NCBI RefSeq assembly: GCF_036373705.1
Contig: NC_089867.1
Coordinates: forward strand, 11,185,001-11,249,000
Source of the DNA: Amia ocellicauda
Lineage: Eukaryota > Chordata > Actinopteri > Amiiformes > Amiidae
Direction of reading: 5' to 3'
Length of the DNA stretch: 64,000 nt
A program made the translations under genes and the position numbers. The notes under the pieces were generated by a model. It saw nothing but the letters and a program-made list of their open reading frames with translations. It searched no databases and had not been told where the DNA came from. Position 1 is the first letter of the stretch. The number at the start of each line of letters is the position of its first letter. Below are positions 49,071 to 61,500 of the stretch, piece by piece.

Positions 49071-49213
49071 CTGCAAAAAAAAAAAAAAAAAAGTGTACAA
49101 ACTAAGAAGTCACTTCATGTGCAGTTAATTGTACACATGACTTGAGAAGTCGGATTTTAAAAGAACTTTCTGGTGTAAAATCATGACACATGCATAAACT
49201 AGCTTAAACTTAC
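49071..49213 (-). other. LIMD1: Probable 5' UTR intron of LIMD1
   Basis: On the minus strand a consensus donor, GTAAGT at the complement of 49208-49213, follows a CpG-rich stretch with a NotI-type site. An acceptor of T18 plus GCAG (complement of 49071-49092) lies 66 bp upstream of the ATG. Together they define a 143-bp intron. Its use is inferred from signals only. Confidence 0.55.
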
Positions 49214-49748
49214 TTAAAACGCGGCCGCGTCAGTGGGAATGAGCAGTGCGCGTTTTAAGAGGCAACGGAGAAAAGTTTTCTAAGCATTCAGGAGGGCCAG
49301 ACACCACTTTCTTCCGCTTTTTAAAGCCCCAGTCCCGGCTGAGAAAGTGCGGATCACTGGGTGGATGTGTAAATCCGGGAGAGTATCCACACCGCCACGG
49401 AAAACGCGTGGAAACCCCACGGCCAGGAGCGTCGCCCCGCAGGATCAGTTCGCCAGCAGCCCCGTCCTGCTCCCCAGCGCTCCGTCGACCTTCCACCGGT
49501 TGAAAAGTGACTGAAAAGCGCGATTGGTGTCTCTCGGCCGGCCAGCTCCTCTCACACGCAGGCAGGATGCCGTCCTATCCCGCTGAGAGGCGCGTTTCCC
49601 TCTGTCCCAGAGCCCGGCGATGGCGCTCAATGCGGAAGCCCCGGCCGCTGGAAACTTGCTCGAAAGTTTGCGGTCCGCAGTCAGCGCTGTGCGCGGCGAG
49701 TCACCGGGGCGTTGTTTTAATGGCGCCGGTGCACGGGAGTGGGAGAAG

Positions 49749-49788
<40 letters not shown>

Positions 49789-49800
49789 CTGCGGACAAGA
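49214..49800 (-). promoter_or_regulatory. LIMD1: LIMD1 promoter / first-exon CpG island
   Basis: CpG-dense DNA upstream of LIMD1, continuous in character with the GC-rich first coding exon. It should contain the transcription start and 5' UTR. No TATA box was placed. The plus-strand open frames here have no recognisable domain and are taken as by-products of GC content. Confidence 0.6.
49749..49788. repeat. (ATCA)10 tetranucleotide repeat
   Basis: Ten perfect ATCA units (AATC/GATT class), 40 bp, at the outer edge of the LIMD1 CpG island. A perfect tetranucleotide of this length is likely to be polymorphic. Confidence 0.95.
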
Positions 49801-52800
49801 CCAGCGAAGACAAGCCAATGTGACATTCACTAGCGGAAAACAGTGCAGCTAAACACGGCGCACAGAAAGGCAACAATGCAGACCATTGGCCGATGTCCCC
49901 ACACCAGCCCCGCACTGGCCACATTTAAAGCTACAGGCAGCGTTTAAGGAGCTGTGCTGAATCACATGCAGGCTCATATGAACGCCATGTGTATTGTGAG
50001 CTGACTGTGGCCACAGCAAGGTCATTTACCAAAAACAAATCAAAACCAAATCAAACCGCTTTCCAGCTCCATTCTGCGCATAACCTTTCATGCACAGAGG
50101 GGCTGAACAGCATTTTCGTTCAAATTATGTTTAGTACACAATCTCTGTGACAAATCATAACACATGGAAACAGCACATGCATGTGTATCAAAGTAGATCT
50201 ATATAGGCAAATTCATATTAAGGTCCATTTTGTGATTTATTTTTGTATGGTAGCAAGAGACTACAATCTTGACAGATCGTTTAAACTGATGAACCCAATC
50301 AGCATATGCTCCTTTTGCAGCCACTAGCAACTACTGGTCAAGAAATGTTCATATATTCATTAGGTTCCCTGTCAAATAATGAGCGAGTACCAGGTAAGTG
50401 AGCAGTGGATGCCCAGCATTTAGTTATTTGTTAATTCAATAAAAGAGCAAATACCGCAAAACTGGGCCACCTTGGTTTGACACTTTACATAACATAGTCC
50501 CACACATTGCCACTAGAACCAGGAGACTTACTCTGGTAACGTGATGTCACTCTTTCCTAGATTCAGTAGAAAACAAATATGCTTTGAAACACCCACCACT
50601 AAATTAAATACAATGTTTCCATTGAGACCCCCCTCTAGATATCAGTGGGTAAAAGGCAGGTCTCTGGTTCCTAGTTCCATGGTTTAGGGACTCTCATAAC
50701 ATTATGAGAGTTTCTTGTGTATTAGATCCATTGTGCTGACTTTAAGTATACTTCCCATTGCATGACAGAGTGAAGACCGATGAGATAAGTATGACACATT
50801 GTTGAAATCCAGGTTCAGTTACTGTAAAGTAATAGTTTAATTTGATATTGTAACTTCAATAAACCACACAGAGCCTCTTAACTTATTTAAGTAAGTTATC
50901 TTACCTTACTTAACCTTATTTTCACATGTTATAAGGCATGGGTTTGTCCTAATGATTTCTAATAAACATGTACTAATTGTCAGGAGACTTTATTTTGCCT
51001 TAGCTGATACTTATTTAATAAAATATGTTTAATGTATCTGTTAATTTATGAGTGTTCCCCAAACATTAAAAACACAGTTTTTCACATACAAATACACAAG
51101 CAGTAAACAAGCAAAACTAAATCAAAAACAAAACAAGAAACTAAATAAAACCCAACAAACAGAGTAAGGAGTGTTACTAAAGCAGGAAAACATTAAAAGC
51201 AGGAAAAAGATTAGTGGTTAAATTGGCTAATAATACACACTGCACGTGTGCAAGATTTTCCCCTGAATGAGGACAGAAAAACAATGAAACCTGATTGCAC
51301 AATCTAATCACCCAAAATAGCTGGAGATGACCACTTACCAATCGTTATTATAAGCTCAGCATTTTACTTTAAAACCACATTCCTGGTTTCATCATAATCA
51401 AAACTGTGAAATGAAGCAATACAGCAAAATCCTTTGACTGGGGTACCCCACCCAAATACTATTTTAAAGACTATATTTAAAAACCAAAACAAAAAACTCC
51501 TTCTGTATATTTTAAAGACTGTTTTGACTTGTTCATAAATGATTGCTTATATATGACAATTGTCACCAGCGCTAAAGCACCAATGAACTGCATTTTGGAA
51601 AATGTTGTTGTCTTGGAAACGCCTATTTGAAAGAAAAGGAAAATCAGCTGCAGAGAAAGGAGGTAATTATGTCTTCAGCATGAAAGAGGGAAGTGTCAGC
51701 TCTCATTAGACTCGGTACTCTTGCACATGCTGCTGAAGTTTGAATTTAGGAAAGTTACACATGTTTGGGACTCTTCTTTCCCAAAATATGAGTGCCTGTT
51801 AGTGTAAGCAGCACATATATCTGAAAACACTGCCCAGATCATTAAAGACAACACAAGATTTTGCATGTTCACAGTGTGAATCTACAGTTCTCCTTATTCA
51901 GAAATGTGTCGACTCTTAATTACATAAACATAAAGTTGCTGGGAGGGCCAACAGGCATCAAACTGAATGAAAATGGGCAGCTAGCCAGCAATGCTGTTTT
52001 AAAGCAGAGCAAAGATACAACACAGGGACATCACTCGGCACAATACCAAAAATGTCCGGGTGCGAGAGAGGTCAGCAGGTGATCGTAGTACACTTAGAAT
52101 TTTGTATACATTTTTGTGCACAAACTCTTATGTTGTATGACAGGTCAGGTAACAGATAAGTGTATCCCACACACATTTGTGTATTAGTTTCAAATACCTT
52201 GGAGGAATACATTGAGCTCCACTCTGGAATGTTAACATAAATAATGATACCGCCTGTAATTTCAGTAATACTGTGTTTAACTTTTGACGGAGAGAGGGCT
52301 GTGGATGCCATCTGGGTCAGAATGGTTTGTTAACAATATAAAAAAGGGACTGAGATAATAACCCATTTTAGGTATGCTTTTAAAGCAACTGAAAGCAAAT
52401 AATCATCAAAAGGAAAAAGTAGGGCCTATAAATGTATTTACTTTTCATGATCATCAATGTGCTTTTTAGACCAAATACAGAGGAACAGAAATATGGACTC
52501 AAGACTTACTTTTCTGCCATTAGTACTGGGATAGTTTATCAGATAAGAAAGGAGAATTCACCTTTCAATTAACCTTTTTTAGATTGCTTAGCTTTTGTGC
52601 TATAAGATCATGTAACTGAAGTCTCTGGGAGATTATTATTGTGAATACTGTCTTGTGCAGAGTGTTCAGGTCCCACCACAATAAGATGTTGACCAAAAAA
52701 GCAAAAGAATAGAGACTGACCCCTTTTATTAAAAAAAATGCAAAAAGAGGCAGATTCAACATTATATATTTAGCCTAACTTTTACATAACATCTTCTTTC

Positions 52801-54410
52801 CATCTGTTGAACACCCCAATTTCAATAGCTTTTGCAAGAATTGAACTGTGAGTCTTGGCAGGACAGTTTTTTTTTTTTTTCATGCGTTCTTGGGCCTCTA
52901 ATGTACTAAGCACTCTGCACTGAGACAGAAATTCACTAAAGCGATCACTTACTGTTGGACTGAACACTGTGTGTGGAATCTACATTAATGATTATGGTCC
53001 CCCCTTTGTATCTTTTCCTTAAACACCCTCTATAGGAAACAAAAATGCAAATTACTGTTTCCATAAGGAGCAGTAGTTACTTAAAATAAACTAAATTATT
53101 GCACAGGGAAAATATACACTGCCTATAAAACTATGAGTCAGAGACTGTAATTTGAATGGCTTTTTATTATGAAGCCAACGCACCCAAGGAGTTTGACAAA
53201 AGCAGTTGCGAATCAATAGTGAGCTTAATTAACAGCAGACTTTGGAGATGAACAGTGAGTGGTGTCCAAAAAAAAAAGAGGGAAAAAAGGCATATGTAAT
53301 TCGGGAGAAAGGAGAGAACATCTTATCCAGCTATGGTATGCCTCAGTGCAAATATGAGGCTGTATACCTCATTATTGACATTCCTCAAATTTTGTGTAGG
53401 GCTGTGTGTGAAGCAGACTTGCCCTAAAGCAACATTCTCTTCCAGACGTAATGGGTATAATCTGATTACTATTTACTGTAAGACCAGGACTTTAGTTCAA
53501 AGTGATATAGAATGTCAAGAACATTCTTAAATATACTGTACAGTCTATGGCACAAATGGCAGCAAAACACCAAGCACAAAATGGAGAAGACCCAGGCCTT
53601 CTTGCTTGGAGACAGGCTGTGTTTTAAGAACTGTCAAGTGATTATTATAGGAACCTGGAGAAATATATTATTTTCACAGTGCTCTGTTTAAAATGGTATA
53701 TTTTAAAAGGCATCTACCTGTATTTTTAAAATCTGAATTCCAATTGCACAGCAATGTGGAAAAAAATGAACTCAATGACTCACTAAAATGACTAAAATTT
53801 AACATTGGCTCAACTCTGCTTTCCTTTTTACCATCTTTTCCAGAAAGCCACACAAGTACACTATACAGCTGTGGTAGAATGACTCAGAATGCAGTGTTTG
53901 ATCGGGACTTGGATCGGGGCTGCATGTGGAACCAAAGGGAGGCTGGAGACTTAACTCATAAGTTTGCTTCAAGTGAAAAAGCAACATTTATAATCTTGAC
54001 AATGGACCTGAGAACCTGTAAAGAGGCAAATGTTAGTGATACATTTGTCTGCACTTTCCGTTTAGTCAACCACTGCCACTCACACGGCTTCTGGAGAAAG
54101 CACAATCCAGTCAACAAAAACAGCAGCTTGCTTATTCTCATTTTCTTAAATTCATTTTTTTTTTTTTTTTTTTAATCTTTGGCTTGGTGTAAATTTTACC
54201 TCTGGCATTCTGGTGTCACAAAGAGAGCTTTGTAGATTGCTCTGCCAGAAGGCAACAAAAGAAGCTCTTCCTCCAGTGACAGTCAGCATTTCCCTCCCTC
54301 TCACACAGAGGTCAATCCCCATGCCAAGGATTCTCCTGACAGGATTGGAAAGGCCAGGTCTGCTTTTATTGGTATTGGAGTTCAAGGTTCAAGGTCAGAA
54401 AGGTCTAAAG
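49801..54410. other. Intergenic DNA between LIMD1 and LARS2
   Basis: About 4.6 kb of AT-rich DNA. It holds a perfect 22-bp palindrome (50690-50711), a T19 run (54155-54173) and scattered short A/T runs. I see no gene. Regulatory elements of LIMD1 may lie here but cannot be picked out. Confidence 0.5.
50690..50711. repeat. 22-bp palindrome
   Basis: ACTCTCATAA and its exact reverse complement are separated by CA. No known function. Confidence 0.85.
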
Positions 54411-54723
54411 CAGGGGTCTCCAACCCTGGTCCTGGGGAGCCCCAATCCAGTTAATCTTATAGGTCACCCTAAATCACCAATTTCTAAATACTGGGAACAC
54501 ATGTGAGTTATTAATCAATTAAGCACATCAACCAAGGGAACTCTTGCTCGGAGAGGCTGAAGGTATTCAGATAATTGCTCCAATGGTTTCTAAATTACTC
54601 AATTTACCAAACCAAAGGTTCACTGATCAGAAAAATACTTCTAGGTGTTTATAAATTGGCAATAGGGTGACCTCCAAATACTGCTGCATAGGGGCTCTCC
54701 AGGACCAGGGTTAGAGACCACTG
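54411..54723. mobile_element. hAT-type MITE downstream of LARS2
   Basis: A 313-bp non-coding element with ends CAGGGGTCTCCAACCCTGG and, on the other side, the reverse complement of CAGTGGTCTCTAACCCTGG. It is flanked by an 8-bp duplication GTCTAAAG (54403-54410 and 54724-54731). The arms differ at several bases, so it is older than the MITE at 20841-21168, to which its ends are clearly related. Confidence 0.88.
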
Positions 54724-54838
54724 GTCTAAAGAGTCTGAAAGCAGTGCATTTAGAAGAATGTTTAATAATAATAAAGAAAGAAACAATTAGCAAGGTTGTA
54801 ATTTTTACCCTCAAAAGGTATTCTTTTAAAACAGCGGT

Positions 54839-54844
54839 TTTATT
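54839..54844 (-). promoter_or_regulatory. LARS2: Candidate LARS2 polyadenylation signal
   Basis: AATAAA on the minus strand about 535 bp past the LARS2 stop. Inferred use. Confidence 0.55.
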
Positions 54845-55378
54845 TGATATAGACTAAGTCTTTAACATCATACAAAATAGAACAAATCTCAACATGTGAC
54901 AAAGAAAAAGGCATTCATGATTGAAATTAACATTCTGAATGTCTCACGGATGGTGTCCTTTATACTTAAAATGGTATTCAGATACAGGACAGACATCAAG
55001 GGAAATGAAGACACAGCACTATCAAAATGTGGGTCATCACCGCAAGGCCACAGTTCGCACAGTGAGATCTGCACCAGAGATGCTCAGACCGAGATGCTGT
55101 CCTTATCTTGGGTCCTGTGTGCAATAACACACTCCTCGTTCCTTTGGCTTGTGAGTTAAACCATATATACATATATATATATACATACATACATATATAT
55201 AACCAATAAAAAACATAAATAAGGACAACCAAGGCCAAATATTTAAGGTTTGGAGAACATCTCTCCAATATAGCCCCAGAATCTTCCTTTTTTCATCGCT
55301 CACCAAAGCCCTGATGAGATGTTTCCATTAGCCTGATGACTGACAGCTGGCTCCACCCCTCAGCAGGGTGTTCTGTCA
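54845..55378 (-). other. LARS2: LARS2 3' UTR (inferred)
   Basis: DNA between the LARS2 stop and the candidate poly(A) signal. It includes an imperfect AT/ATAC microsatellite at about 55163-55202. Confidence 0.55.
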
Positions 55379-55558
55379 TCAGTGCTCCACTAGAAAGTTG
55401 ATAAGGGCGGTTCTGGGTGACAGGATGGCTTTCTTGATGGTGCGATTGGCTAGGTGCTGCATGCCCACTTGACTCCTGAGAACGAGCTCTTGCACTTTCT
55501 CTGCGTCCCGGGCCACCTCCCTGGGCACACTGACAGTACCACACACTTTGTTGTTGAT
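55379..55558 (-). CDS. LARS2: LARS2 last exon
   Basis: 59 codons and TGA (complement of 55379-55381). Contains [20 protein letters not shown] and [13 protein letters not shown], the conserved C terminus. Acceptor CCCACAG. Confidence 0.96.
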   Translation of the reverse strand: MNNKVCGTVSVPREVARDAEKVQELVLRSQVGMQHLANRTIKKAILSPRTALINFLVEH

Positions 55559-58500
55559 CTGTGGGGAAAAGAGAGAAGATGGGGCAGTGTGAGGAACAGG
55601 GCAGCCAATCGTCCCAAGCCAAAGAGGCAATGGCAGTGCTCTGTCTCAGCAGCCCAGTGAGGCTCTGAGAGGAGCGGCCTCATTAACTGGAAAAGCTGAT
55701 GTCAGGACTGCAGCCTCAGACAATACAGTGCAGGTCCCCATGAGCACTGCCAGTTTTTCAGGGAGGGAACAGTAATGTCATGTCTGAGAAAGTTTAGTGA
55801 AAGTGCAAAGAAACAAAGAAGAACCTCTCTAAGGACCACAGCTGACATCTACAGCACTACGGCTCTTGTACGAAAATAAAGGGACGTTTCATCAGGATCA
55901 GCCTGGACTTCTCAGCTGAAGAGCTTTTTTTTATTTGATGCTGTTCTTCTTAAATTGTTAAGCCCTGGTGCTATAAATACATCAGATTGTATTGTTTTGG
56001 CAGGTCACATCAAATCGTAAGTTACTTAATGTCAAACTCCGTTGGATGCGGCGAGGGAGAATTTTTATATGTATTTAAAGTATCTGGTATCTTCTCAATT
56101 TAAGAGTATATGAGTCCCTAAACTGCGTCTGTGGTTTAAAAAACAACAACAAAAATAACATGTGGCCAGACCAGTTATGTTGCCAGATAATCAGTCACTA
56201 TACAAAGACAGATGAGAACTGTCACTCTGTAGAGATTTGCAAGGTTTGTGGTGCAACCAAATAACATAATTAAAGGTCCTTTTGAAAATAAACCACTTCC
56301 ACTGCCCCATTCTAGTACAGATTCTTGGAAACCTTTTTCACTGGATCAGTGTTTCCACATTTTCAGACTTCATCTTGAGACAGGTGTCTGTGAAGCCAGG
56401 GGGACATGGAGGGCTTTAACTATGAAAAATCAGATTTTCAATCAAGGCTTTGATATGCACAAATTCTTTTAAGTCAGCCACTTCAGGGCCATGGGCGATC
56501 GATCAATGAAAATAACACAGAAGGAGCTGCCTCACAGAGTTTGAACGTAGGAAATATTCTCCCGATTGGCGTCATTTGCTGGTTGCCTAGCGGAATCCAA
56601 ACTCCACTCAAACATGAAAAGACTAATATTTCACGATTCATGAGAAACGAAAGGAAGAGATACCCAACACATTTGCTCAATTAAAGAGTTGGGATAAAAT
56701 ACAGCAATAACTTGAAAAACAACCAATCAGTGATCAACATTATTCCTGTTACCTGAAGGAGTTCACAACATTCATCTACAGGTCATTGAAAATACCAGAA
56801 GCTGAAGAGGGGAACCAGGGCATTGCCTAAGTAGTGCTGATTCAGTTAAAATTAATTAAGATGCCAGTGTCACATGCTGGAAGACCTTACCACGCTCAAA
56901 TACCTAAGGCCTACATCAACCAATCAGGAAAGACTATGGTCTAATCTGATTGGCCGTAATATTCAACATGGCAGTGCCCAGGTATTTGAGCAGGGTAGTT
57001 TTTGCTTTTATTTCTTAGGATATAAATATGAAAGAATGCAACATCAACACAAAATCAGAAATAGGCTGAATTGCTATCTCTCTCTCTCAATCTAAAGCCC
57101 GCCATGAAAGCAGAGCAGCACAAAGATTGCCCCAGCATTGGCTATGAAAAGAAAAGGCAATCCCAAATCTGTAGATATCTTCTGATCTGCAGAGTGTCTA
57201 GTGTATAGTTCTACTTGGATCTGTAGCTACCTTCTTTGATCACACACCTCGGTACTGCTGTTACAATGCTGCACGCCCTTCAAAGCTCTCGAACACCACA
57301 GAGCACCTCGGGGTTTGTAGTGAACTAAGAAAAAGCTGCTGTCATGTTTGCTTTTGGACAACAGAAGCTTCATTAGCATCACTGCTCATTATTCATGACT
57401 TTCTTCATTAGATTTGAGCACATAACCCGGGTTTACAGGCTTTCAAATTAATTTAATATACACAAACCATAAAGAAGCCGAGCCCGAATTAAGACACTTC
57501 TGCATTTCTTTTCTCTTCACAGGCGTGTGTGTGTGGATCTGAGTCTGTATGTGGGAGTCTAATTGAGTGCATGTGCCATATGTTCTCATGTATTCAGGAA
57601 AGCTGGCAAAAACAGATAAGCCATATTGTAACATGATCTTTATAACGCCTCTGTGGCTTGAATCAGCACCGCACTGACTGACACCCCCCCAGTTGGGATC
57701 TTCTGGGATCTTGAAAAAAAGGAAACTGCTCAGCGTTGTGTAAAACTCTGCAGAATTCCCATGCTCTCATGTTTGTGTAATAACCTAAACTCTCAAGAGA
57801 CCTTTTTGTAGGAAAATGGAGAAACGTGTCTGATAACAATGAACTGATTCAAGGACTAAAGGCTGTATTTTAGAATGCATTGTCTTTTCGCTTGTTTAGT
57901 ATGCTAGTTGTTTTACTCATATTTGAAAATATTCTCTGAGGTAGATGCTCTAGATGATATGGAGTAAGGGGGGGGGGGGGGAGTTACAGTGTGATGATTC
58001 ACTCCTCTGTCGATGTTTAAAAGATTTCACATCTAAGGAAGTTCTTAAGGGTGATCATAACATGTTGGGGTTAATCCTCCTGATAAACAGTCTATAGAAT
58101 CAGTGTTTATACTGAAGGCATTCGGTTACAGCCAACAAACAAGCCCACGTCCTGAAACAGGATGGACGTGCTTTCCAGGCCAGTGGAGGACCCCTGTGGG
58201 AAAAAGGCTCAGGAAGAGAGATTGAGGGAAACTGCCGACGTCATCGTTGTAGGACACCAGGAAAGTCTTGCTAATTGAAAACAATTACAAGGGAAGCAAT
58301 GAACAAAACCTTTCTTCAGTTGTACAAAACAGACTACCTTACCGGTAGAAAGGGAAAACTCACCCACAGTCTCTCATCTTTGTATACGAAAAAAAATATG
58401 TAAACATTCCCACAGGACTCTTAATATTGCCTATATTCACTTTATATGAAGTGATGTGTATTGCTGATTAATTACCATTAATTACTTAAAGGCTAAGGGA

Positions 58501-61500
58501 ACCAGGCAGAGTTTGAGCCTGCGGTGTGAGCAGTCTTACCCTGACAGCGATGTCCACATTGTCGGGGGTGTGAAGGTACTCCGGGTCCACTCTGGGCCAC
58601 GGCTGCTGCAGCACCTCCGTGCCGCACTGCGAGCCAACGGCCGGCCTGCTGCTCACCTGGGACAGACCTGTGTGCATGTTACAGTTGGTTATTATACATA
58701 CACTGTTTTTACTAGCAGCTGGTTTGTGGACGGATGTCGCTAAAGTGCTGACTGTATAGCCGAACAGCACTGGACTAACTTGGATATGATGTTTAAAGCA
58801 GGTACAGAAGTGATGCTACAAGCCTAAATGGGTATTGCATCTTCCTGTGACTATTCTTCCTTGTTCTCTTAATGTTCTGCTCTATGTCATTGCAGTGTGT
58901 GTGTGTTATAGAAATGAAGGCTATGACTGCCATTGAGGCCAATGTGAATCAGAGAATTCTTCATACAGAGAGCACTCCACTGTCAATAGCATTTCAGTGG
59001 TTCTGAAGAGGTTTTTAAAAAGTAGAAGCACATGTTTATGTGCCTTGATGACACATCCAAAAGATTCCATACCTGCCATAAAAATATAAAACATTGCCCC
59101 CATAAAATGATTCACTTCTGAAGAGTTACATAAAGCATGATTTTATCTCTGTCTCCTCATAATGGAAGAACAAGACGCAGGAGCTGCAGGGGGTATCTTC
59201 TCCTGGGGGGTTAAGGAGTGCCGAGTGCCAGGGGAGCGCTCTCTATTGTCTCACTGCATCGAGGATAAACACAAGCCTGCAGTCTCTGGGAATTTCTAAG
59301 CCGCAAGATAACAAGCTCTGAATTCATAACATTGTAAGTAAATGCCTTCAAATCCCAGTGGCTGAGGCTGTCTTTTTCTGTTAATGCCAGTTCTATTTGT
59401 AGCCAGATTCTTGTGGTGACACAAAAGCAAAGAGCTCAGGTACAGGGCTCCACAGCACGAGGTTTCAACAGACAGCTGTTTCTGAAATAAATCACCCTGA
59501 GCCTGTCTTAATTAGACATGTTTAACACGTGACCATTCCTGTTGTGGTAACATGCAATGTGCAATATTACATTATTATATTACTTAGCAGACGGGACTTA
59601 CAATTGTTGCAATATATATCACATTATGTCTTACATATAATTACCCATTCATACAGCTGTGTTTTTTTGTTGTTGTTGTTTTTTTAACTGGAGCAATCTA
59701 AGTACAGTATCTTGCTCAAGGGTACAACAGCAGTGTCCCCCACCTGGGATTGAACCCACAACCCTCTGCTCAAGAGTGCCGAGCCCTGACATACTGTACA
59801 TACTGTACATACAACATTACAAGGGTAACGCCATCACTGTAAAGAAATCATCCACACATCACAGTCAGTATTCTGAAAGGATAAAATAAAGACCCCTATT
59901 TATTTTAGAATAAAATAAAAACATTTCTCCATTGGCTCTCTGTTTGTATTTAAGCGGTATATTAATGTGCTTTATAGCACCTTCATGATGCCATTGAAAC
60001 AAGTCAGTGGTGTTGCAGCAGTCTCCTAAAAGCCTGTCTTGGGTACTGGTACAAACAAACAAATACACTAATATGAAAATAGTCCAACATTTAATCTGTA
60101 AAACGATGTAAAAAATAGGAAATATTGGGAGGGAGATCGAGCATATATATTGTAGAATCAGAATCATTTAAATGGTGGTGTTTAGTGTGAAGTGGTGGAA
60201 CCCTGCTTACAACACTGTCTCCCGTCTCACTTTTACGATACGACAAACCTCCCCAGAGTGGAGATTGACTCCAGTTTCCCCCGTTTTCACCTCTCTGGTG
60301 CTCCTGTCGACCTGAAGGTCCCCTCCCCTCCCTTTACCTTTCATGACCCCAAGGTGATGTTCATGAAATATGCCTATGCCCCCTATGTTCCTCGCTCTAC
60401 CCCACCTCAAGTCAGCCCTGCCCCGCCTGGCTGCTGGGCCCCGCCTCATTCATTTCCTCACCACAGCGTCATCCAGCCACACAGCAACCAGGAAAGCTGT
60501 GATCAATGGGAGTCAATAGCTACATGCAGCTCCCCACTTCCCCCACTAGAAGACCCCACTCCCTGTGAGGAAGGCATGTCCTCCTGACCCCAGAACATCC
60601 AACCATCTCTCCAAGAAAACGGTTCTGGTGACCACACCTTGGCACCAATGGAAGATGCTGCTTCTGCTGACCAAACCGAGGCTGTACCAGTTGAGGACCC
60701 AAACTCTCTCGACCAAACACCAAATTTGGCGATGGAAGACCCTGCCTCAGATGATGAAGTACCAGTTGCACCAAATGCACACTGGGCCACTGGTGAGCTG
60801 GCACAGGAATTAGTTATGCCAGCTGAGGTCTCTGTCTTGGGTGACCAAACATCATCTCAAGCAATAGAATACGAGGCACTGAAAACGATGGGATGGGCAC
60901 GAGTTGGATGGAGAAAATGAGACTGTGGCTTTTCAGACAAAAGAGCAATAAAGACCGCTCAGATTTATGAGTTCAACACTATATTGAGTTATTTATGTAG
61001 GCATACTCATACAGTTTCCCAAAATAATAAATGTTGATTAATTATTGTAATTAAAGATCATTTTCTGAAATCTGTTAAACAATTCATCCTGCTATCCAGC
61101 TTGAATTTGCTGGTTTATTTTAATTTCATTTAAATTTTGCATTTCCAATCATAATGTATGCATAAACAAGTCAGTATTTATTTATACGTTTCAACACGAT
61201 TATAGGTTTCCTCTTTATTACTGATGTATGCTGAATAAATAATATGAGAAGCAACTGGCACTTGTTTTGTTCATTCCTGACTGTAAATCTACACCCTCAC
61301 AAAACAATCACACAAACATTAGGAAATATTTGCATTTGATATGCGATTTCAAAGTAATTCACAGGAAATAAATGGTGACTGCCATATTTAAAGCAACAAT
61401 CAACAGGAAAGTAGACTGATGAACAAGGATACAAATATGTGAATGACCTTTTGTTTTATGTTATTGGCAAGGGTTTTCAGATTACAATGGGGTAATATTA

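Noticed and set aside
60585..60587. The in-frame TGA as a selenocysteine codon.
   Set aside because: No selenoprotein family resemblance and no SECIS element recognised. A plain nonsense change is simpler.
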